Part shown: positions 34,748 to 38,424 of the stretch, piece by piece | Numbering within the stretch: position 1 is the stretch's first letter | How the letters are laid out: the number at the start of each line of letters is the position of its first letter | Origin: Pseudomonas kielensis | GTDB lineage: Bacteria > Pseudomonadota > Gammaproteobacteria > Pseudomonadales > Pseudomonadaceae | Length of the DNA: 38,424 bases | Direction: 5' to 3' | Assembly (NCBI RefSeq): GCF_014236655.1 | Contig: NZ_JACMYG010000040.1 | Span: forward strand, 1 to 38,424 | Translations under genes and position numbers: made by a program | The notes under the pieces: model-generated | Seen by the model: only the letters and a program-made list of their open reading frames with translations | What the model was told of the DNA's origin: nothing | Databases searched by the model: none

Positions 34748-35851
34748 ATGCGCAAGGCACTACGCGTGTTTTCCAGTCTGTTGCTTGCTCCCATGTCCTG
34801 GGCGGTGCATGCCGCCGAGGTGAACGACGCCCATACGCTGCGGTTGTACAACTGGGCGGACTACATCGGTGAAAAGACCCTGGCCGATTTTGAGCAGGCC
34901 ACGGGGATCAAGGTCATCTACGACACCTTCGATGCCTACGAGACGGTGCAGGCCAAGTTGCTCACCGGCCATTCCGGGTATGACCTGGTGGTGCTCAATG
35001 CCTCCCTGGTGCCGCCGCTGATCAAGGCCAAGGTGTTCCAGCCCCTGGATAAGCAGCTACTGCCGGGCTGGAGCAACCTGGACCCCAAGGTGCTGCAAGA
35101 CTTGCAGGGCTACGACAGCGGCGTGGTCTATTCGGCGCCTTACACCTGGGGCAGCAACGGCGTGACCTACAACGTCGACATGATCAAGGCCCGCATGCCC
35201 GATGCGCCCATCGGTTCGCTGGCGATGATCTTCGATCCAAAGATCGTCTCGCGTTTCGCCGACTGCGGCGTGACCCTGATCGACGCCCCCACCGAAGTCA
35301 TCCCCCTGGCCTTGACCTACCTGGGCCGCGATCCCCACAGCGCCGCGCCGGCCGACCTCAAGGCCGCCCAGGACCTGCTGCTGTCGGTACGCCCCTACAT
35401 CAAGAAATTCGACTCGGTGAACTACCTCACCAGCCTGCCCAATGGCGATGTCTGCATGGCCATGACCTGGTCCGGCGATTACGCCACCGCCCAGGCCCGA
35501 GCGGAGGAGGCCAAGCTGAAGATCAACCTGGCGTACTTCGTGCCCAAGGAAGGCTCGCTGATCTGGTTCGACAATATGTACATCCCCGGCGACGCGCCCC
35601 ATGTGGCCAACGCCCACACGTTCCTCCAGTACCTGTTGCAACCCCAGGTGATGGCCGACGTCAGCAACTACATCCATTACGCCAACAGCAACCAGGCCGC
35701 CACCGCGTTGCTGCAGCCCGAGGTGCGTGACAACCAGGCGATCTACCCCGACGCCGCCACCCGTGAACGGCTGTTCGCGCAGAAGACCCAGGACGCCAAG
35801 GACATGCGGGCCATCACCCGGGTCTGGAGCACGGTAAAGACCGGGCTCTGA
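34748..35851 (+). CDS. Polyamine-binding periplasmic protein, PotF/SpuD-like, orphan
   Basis: This 367-residue protein has a Sec signal peptide (about 22 residues, cleavage after Val-His-Ala-Ala). The mature start Leu-Arg-Leu-Tyr-Asn-Trp-Ala-Asp-Tyr-Ile-Gly is the hallmark of PotF/SpuD putrescine- and spermidine-binding proteins, and Phe-Asp-Asn-Met-Tyr-Ile-Pro occurs in the second lobe. AGGTGGA lies 7 bases before the ATG at 34748; the longer frame from 34634 would start inside REP-like sequence. No permease or ATPase gene is adjacent. It precedes an aminotransferase gene, so it probably feeds a polyamine transporter elsewhere or acts as a sensor. The exact ligand is unknown. Confidence 0.85.
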   Translation: MRKALRVFSSLLLAPMSWAVHAAEVNDAHTLRLYNWADYIGEKTLADFEQATGIKVIYDTFDAYETVQAKLLTGHSGYDLVVLNASLVPPLIKAKVFQPLDKQLLPGWSNLDPKVLQDLQGYDSGVVYSAPYTWGSNGVTYNVDMIKARMPDAPIGSLAMIFDPKIVSRFADCGVTLIDAPTEVIPLALTYLGRDPHSAAPADLKAAQDLLLSVRPYIKKFDSVNYLTSLPNGDVCMAMTWSGDYATAQARAEEAKLKINLAYFVPKEGSLIWFDNMYIPGDAPHVANAHTFLQYLLQPQVMADVSNYIHYANSNQAATALLQPEVRDNQAIYPDAATRERLFAQKTQDAKDMRAITRVWSTVKTGL

Positions 35852-35917
35852 GTCAGCGCCGGCTCGCTCCCACCTTGATATCCCAGCGGATTGATCATTA
35901 CCTTCGAGACCTTTGCC

Positions 35918-37336
35918 ATGACCACGCCCAACCCCGAGTTCTTCAACACGTTCGATAACGCCCAACTGGTCAAGGCCGACAAGGCCCACCACATGCACGG
36001 TTACCACGTGTTCGATGAACACCGGCAAAACGGTGCACTTAACATCGTCGCCGGCGACGGCGCCTATATCTACGACAGCCAAGGCCAGCGCTTTCTCGAT
36101 GCGGTGGGCGGCATGTGGTGCACCAACATCGGCCTGGGGCGCGAGGAGATGGCCCTGGCGATTGCCGATCAGGTACGGCAACTGGCCTACGCCAATCCGT
36201 TCTCCGACATGGCCAACGCGGTGGCGATCCAGCTCTGCGAAAAGCTTGCCAGCCTGGCCCCCGGCGATCTCGACCACGTGTTCCTCACCACCGGCGGCTC
36301 GACCGCGGTCGACACCGCCTATCGACTGATCCAGTACTACCAGAACTGCCGTGGCAAGCCGCAGAAAAAACACATCATTGCCCGCTACAACGCCTATCAC
36401 GGCTCGACCTGCCTGACGATGTCGATCGGCAACAAGGCCGCCGACCGGGTGCCGGAGTTCGACTACGCCCATGAGCTGATTCATCACGTCTCCAACCCCA
36501 ACCCCTACCGCGCGCCCGATGGCATGGACGAAGCGCAGTTCCTCGAATTCCTGGTCCAGGAGTTCGAAGACAAGATCCACAGCATCGGTGCCGACCGGGT
36601 CGCGGCGTTTTTTGCCGAGCCGATCATGGGGTCCGGCGGGGTGATCATTCCCCCTGAAGGTTATCTGCAGCGCATGTGGCAGGTGTGCCAGGCCCACGAC
36701 ATCCTGTTTGTCGCCGATGAAGTGGTGACCTCGTTCGGCCGCCTGGGCAAGTGGTTCGCCTCCAGCGAGCTGTTCGGCGTGCAGCCGGACATCATTACCA
36801 CCGCCAAGGGCCTGACGTCGGCCTACCTGCCGCTGGGGGCGTGCATTTTCTCGACGCGGATCTGGGACGTGATCGCCGAGCCCGGCCAGGGTCGCTGCTT
36901 CACTCACGGGTTCACCTACAGCGGCCACCCGGTGTGCTGCACCGCGGCGCTGAAGAACATCGAGATCATCGAGCGCGAGAACCTGCTGGCCCACGTGCAG
37001 GACGTGGGCAGCTACCTGGAACAACGCCTGGACACCCTGCGGGGCTTGCCACTGGTGGGTGATGTGCGCTGCGAGAAGCTCATGGCGTGTGTCGAATTCG
37101 TCGCCGACAAGGCCAGCAAGGCGCTGTTTGCCGACGAGGTCAACATCGGCGAACGGATTCACCTGCGGGCCCAGGCCAGGGGATTGCTGGTGCGGCCGAT
37201 CATGCACCTCAATGTGATGTCGCCGCCGCTGATCATCACCCACGCCCAGGTCGACGAAATCGTCGAGACCCTGCGCGAGTGCATCCTGGAGGTCGCCGCC
37301 GAACTCCAGGCCCTGGACCTGTACACCGGGCGATGA
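35918..37336 (+). CDS. Class III PLP aminotransferase (polyamine:pyruvate / omega-amino acid type)
   Basis: This 472-residue enzyme of the SpuC/omega-transaminase group has Trp-Cys-Thr-Asn-Ile-Gly near residue 68, His-Gly-Ser-Thr in the substrate site, Ala-Asp-Glu-Val-Val-Thr-Ser-Phe-Gly-Arg for the pyridine contact, PLP-binding Lys297 in Thr-Ala-Lys-Gly-Leu-Thr-Ser, and His-Gly-Phe-Thr-Tyr-Ser-Gly-His-Pro. The ATG at 35918 was chosen over a TTG at 35891 because the family's N-terminus begins there; no strong ribosome-binding site is seen. The neighbouring polyamine-binding protein suggests the substrate is a diamine, polyamine or omega-amino acid. It lacks the start of true SpuC, so that symbol is not given. 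Confidence 0.85.
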   Translation: MTTPNPEFFNTFDNAQLVKADKAHHMHGYHVFDEHRQNGALNIVAGDGAYIYDSQGQRFLDAVGGMWCTNIGLGREEMALAIADQVRQLAYANPFSDMANAVAIQLCEKLASLAPGDLDHVFLTTGGSTAVDTAYRLIQYYQNCRGKPQKKHIIARYNAYHGSTCLTMSIGNKAADRVPEFDYAHELIHHVSNPNPYRAPDGMDEAQFLEFLVQEFEDKIHSIGADRVAAFFAEPIMGSGGVIIPPEGYLQRMWQVCQAHDILFVADEVVTSFGRLGKWFASSELFGVQPDIITTAKGLTSAYLPLGACIFSTRIWDVIAEPGQGRCFTHGFTYSGHPVCCTAALKNIEIIERENLLAHVQDVGSYLEQRLDTLRGLPLVGDVRCEKLMACVEFVADKASKALFADEVNIGERIHLRAQARGLLVRPIMHLNVMSPPLIITHAQVDEIVETLRECILEVAAELQALDLYTGR

Positions 37337-37386
37337 GCAGCAGCCTGCCTATGCGCAGTCCTGGCTCCCCGGCTAGACTGCGCGGC

Positions 37387-38238
37387 ATGAGTAAAGCCCA
37401 GGACCACACACTGATCGCCATGCCCTGGCGTGCCCTACATCAATGGCACGCCGGGCTTGCGCACGCCTTTACCCGGATCGACTCCGCGGATGCGCTGCGC
37501 TGCCTGGCGCAGGCCTTGGGGCACCTGGTGTCGGTGGAATCGGTAATGATCAGCCTGGAGCGCAAGGACCAGCCACCCCAATCCTTGTACCTGCAAGGCA
37601 TCCCCGAGCAGTACCGGGAGTCGGTAATCGAACGCTATTTTGCCGGCGGCTATCTGCTCGACCCGTTTTGCCTGGCAGTGGAGCAGGGCCTGGCGGAAGG
37701 CTTCTACCACCTGGAAGAAATCGCCCCGGATGACTTTTTCGACAGCGACTACTACAAGACCTACTACCTCAAGGGCGGTTGTTCTGAAGACAGTTATTTC
37801 ATTGTCGATGTCGGCAACCGGAGCAAGGTGTCCCTGAGCCTGTTCCAGGGCTTTGGCGGCCAGGCCTTGAGTGCCGGGCAACTGGACCTGCTACGCGCGG
37901 TCGAACCCATGGTGCGCCAGTTCATCCGCCAGTTCGCCCAGTGCAACCGACTGATCACGCAACAGGACACCGTGGCCGTGCCTGCGACGGTTGACCTCAA
38001 ACCCAGTATCCAGCACGCCTTCGAGCATTTTGGTAGTGAGGTACTGACCGAGCGTGAACGTGAAGTGGCGCACATGGTGCTGCGCGGCCACTCGGTCAAG
38101 TCGACCGCCAACGAACTGCGAATCGCCGCGGAAACTGTGCGCATGCACCGCAAGAACCTGTACCTGAAGTTGGCGATCAACTCCCAGTCAGAGCTGTTTG
38201 CGCTGTTCATCGAGTGGCTGCGCCAGGATCGAGTCTGA
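37387..38238 (+). CDS. LuxR-type transcriptional regulator
   Basis: This 283-residue protein has a C-terminal LuxR helix-turn-helix (about 215-275, with Leu-Thr-Glu-Arg-Glu-Arg-Glu-Val-Ala and Glu-Thr-Val-Arg-Met-His-Arg-Lys-Asn-Leu). The N-terminal sensory part resembles no autoinducer-binding domain I can name. Two starts are possible. The ATG at 37387 gives the usual length but lacks a strong ribosome-binding site. The ATG at 37333 overlaps the aminotransferase stop (ATGA), would be coupled, and adds 18 residues of low-complexity sequence. It is probably the local regulator of the aminotransferase and binding-protein genes; target and ligand are unknown. Confidence 0.85.
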   Translation: MSKAQDHTLIAMPWRALHQWHAGLAHAFTRIDSADALRCLAQALGHLVSVESVMISLERKDQPPQSLYLQGIPEQYRESVIERYFAGGYLLDPFCLAVEQGLAEGFYHLEEIAPDDFFDSDYYKTYYLKGGCSEDSYFIVDVGNRSKVSLSLFQGFGGQALSAGQLDLLRAVEPMVRQFIRQFAQCNRLITQQDTVAVPATVDLKPSIQHAFEHFGSEVLTEREREVAHMVLRGHSVKSTANELRIAAETVRMHRKNLYLKLAINSQSELFALFIEWLRQDRV

Positions 38239-38315
38239 CAAGGCGCCAGCCCTGGGAACACGCGTAGCCACCACGACTATGACGTTGCACTCGTACGCGG
38301 ACGGCTAACTTAATA

Positions 38316-38341
38316 CGTTTCCCACAAGCATCAGGGAAACG
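38316..38341 (+). terminator. Hairpin downstream of the LuxR gene
   Basis: CGTTTCCC and GGGAAACG form an 8-bp stem with a 10-base loop about 78 bases after the regulator stop. No T-run follows directly, so it may be a weak terminator or an operator. The remaining sequence to the window end shows no supported gene. Confidence 0.35.
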
Positions 38342-38424
38342 ACCTATTTACTACCAACATTCACATCTTCAGGGTGCTGCCTGTCAATCACATCCTCTTA
38401 CTCATGGTCATCGGCCGATTGGTC

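Noticed and set aside
35057..37243. 728-codon minus-strand open frame
   Set aside because: It lies opposite the binding-protein and aminotransferase genes, which have clear motifs. It is a GC-rich antisense shadow with His/Gly/Val-rich sequence and no domain.

Overview
This window comes from a high-GC gammaproteobacterial chromosome, almost certainly a Pseudomonas of the fluorescens group. The evidence is the codon usage, REP/REPIN-type repeats (TGTGGGAG..GCTTGCTCGCG, TGTAGGAGCGGGC and GTAGCCGCTGCCGA types), a classical ANR box, and a backbone gene order that I recall as the P. aeruginosa arginine transaminase (aru) locus. No rRNA, tRNA, IS element or CRISPR array was seen.

Layout. (A) 1-2596: 3' end of a VasX/BTH_I2691-like type VI secretion (T6SS) effector followed by two tandem DUF6708 membrane proteins, the presumed immunity genes. 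A decayed fragment of the effector gene appears to lie between the two. (B) 2593-8159: XRE-cupin regulator, Old-Yellow-Enzyme-type iron-sulfur flavoprotein, orphan polyamine-type binding protein, class II aldolase/adducin protein, TetR regulator. (C) 8252-13590: AruR response regulator, a periplasmic solute-binding protein, the AruS hybrid kinase, and a basic amino-acid permease behind a possible leader peptide. (D) 13599-18786: a second T6SS effector-immunity module on the minus strand, inserted between the permease and the aru operon. Its effector is frameshifted at a G8 tract, and two near-identical DUF6708 copies follow. (E) 19156-33482: a long plus-strand operon-like series. It holds a crotonase, acyl-CoA dehydrogenase, ADP-forming acyl-CoA synthetase, aruI, aruH, aldehyde dehydrogenase, a complete oligopeptide-type ABC transporter and an NAD(P)H quinone oxidoreductase. 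(F) 33523-34494: ANR-box-preceded tandem universal stress protein. (G) 34748-38238: orphan PotF-like binding protein, class III aminotransferase and LuxR-type regulator.

How it works together. The core is catabolism of arginine by the transaminase route. The permease imports basic amino acids. AruH converts arginine plus pyruvate to 2-ketoarginine plus alanine, AruI decarboxylates this to 4-guanidinobutyraldehyde, and the adjacent aldehyde dehydrogenase would give 4-guanidinobutyrate. The CoA module at the head of the operon has no place in the textbook pathway. It could be an undescribed CoA-dependent branch. A shared motif, TTACRACTTTNNACAACT, lies upstream of both the permease and the aru operon and is a candidate AruR box.

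The most unusual biology is in the two T6SS modules. Each has two tandem immunity copies that are nearly identical except in a membrane-hairpin region. One effector is switched off by a homopolymer tract, and a toxin-gene fossil separates the immunity duplicates at the other locus.
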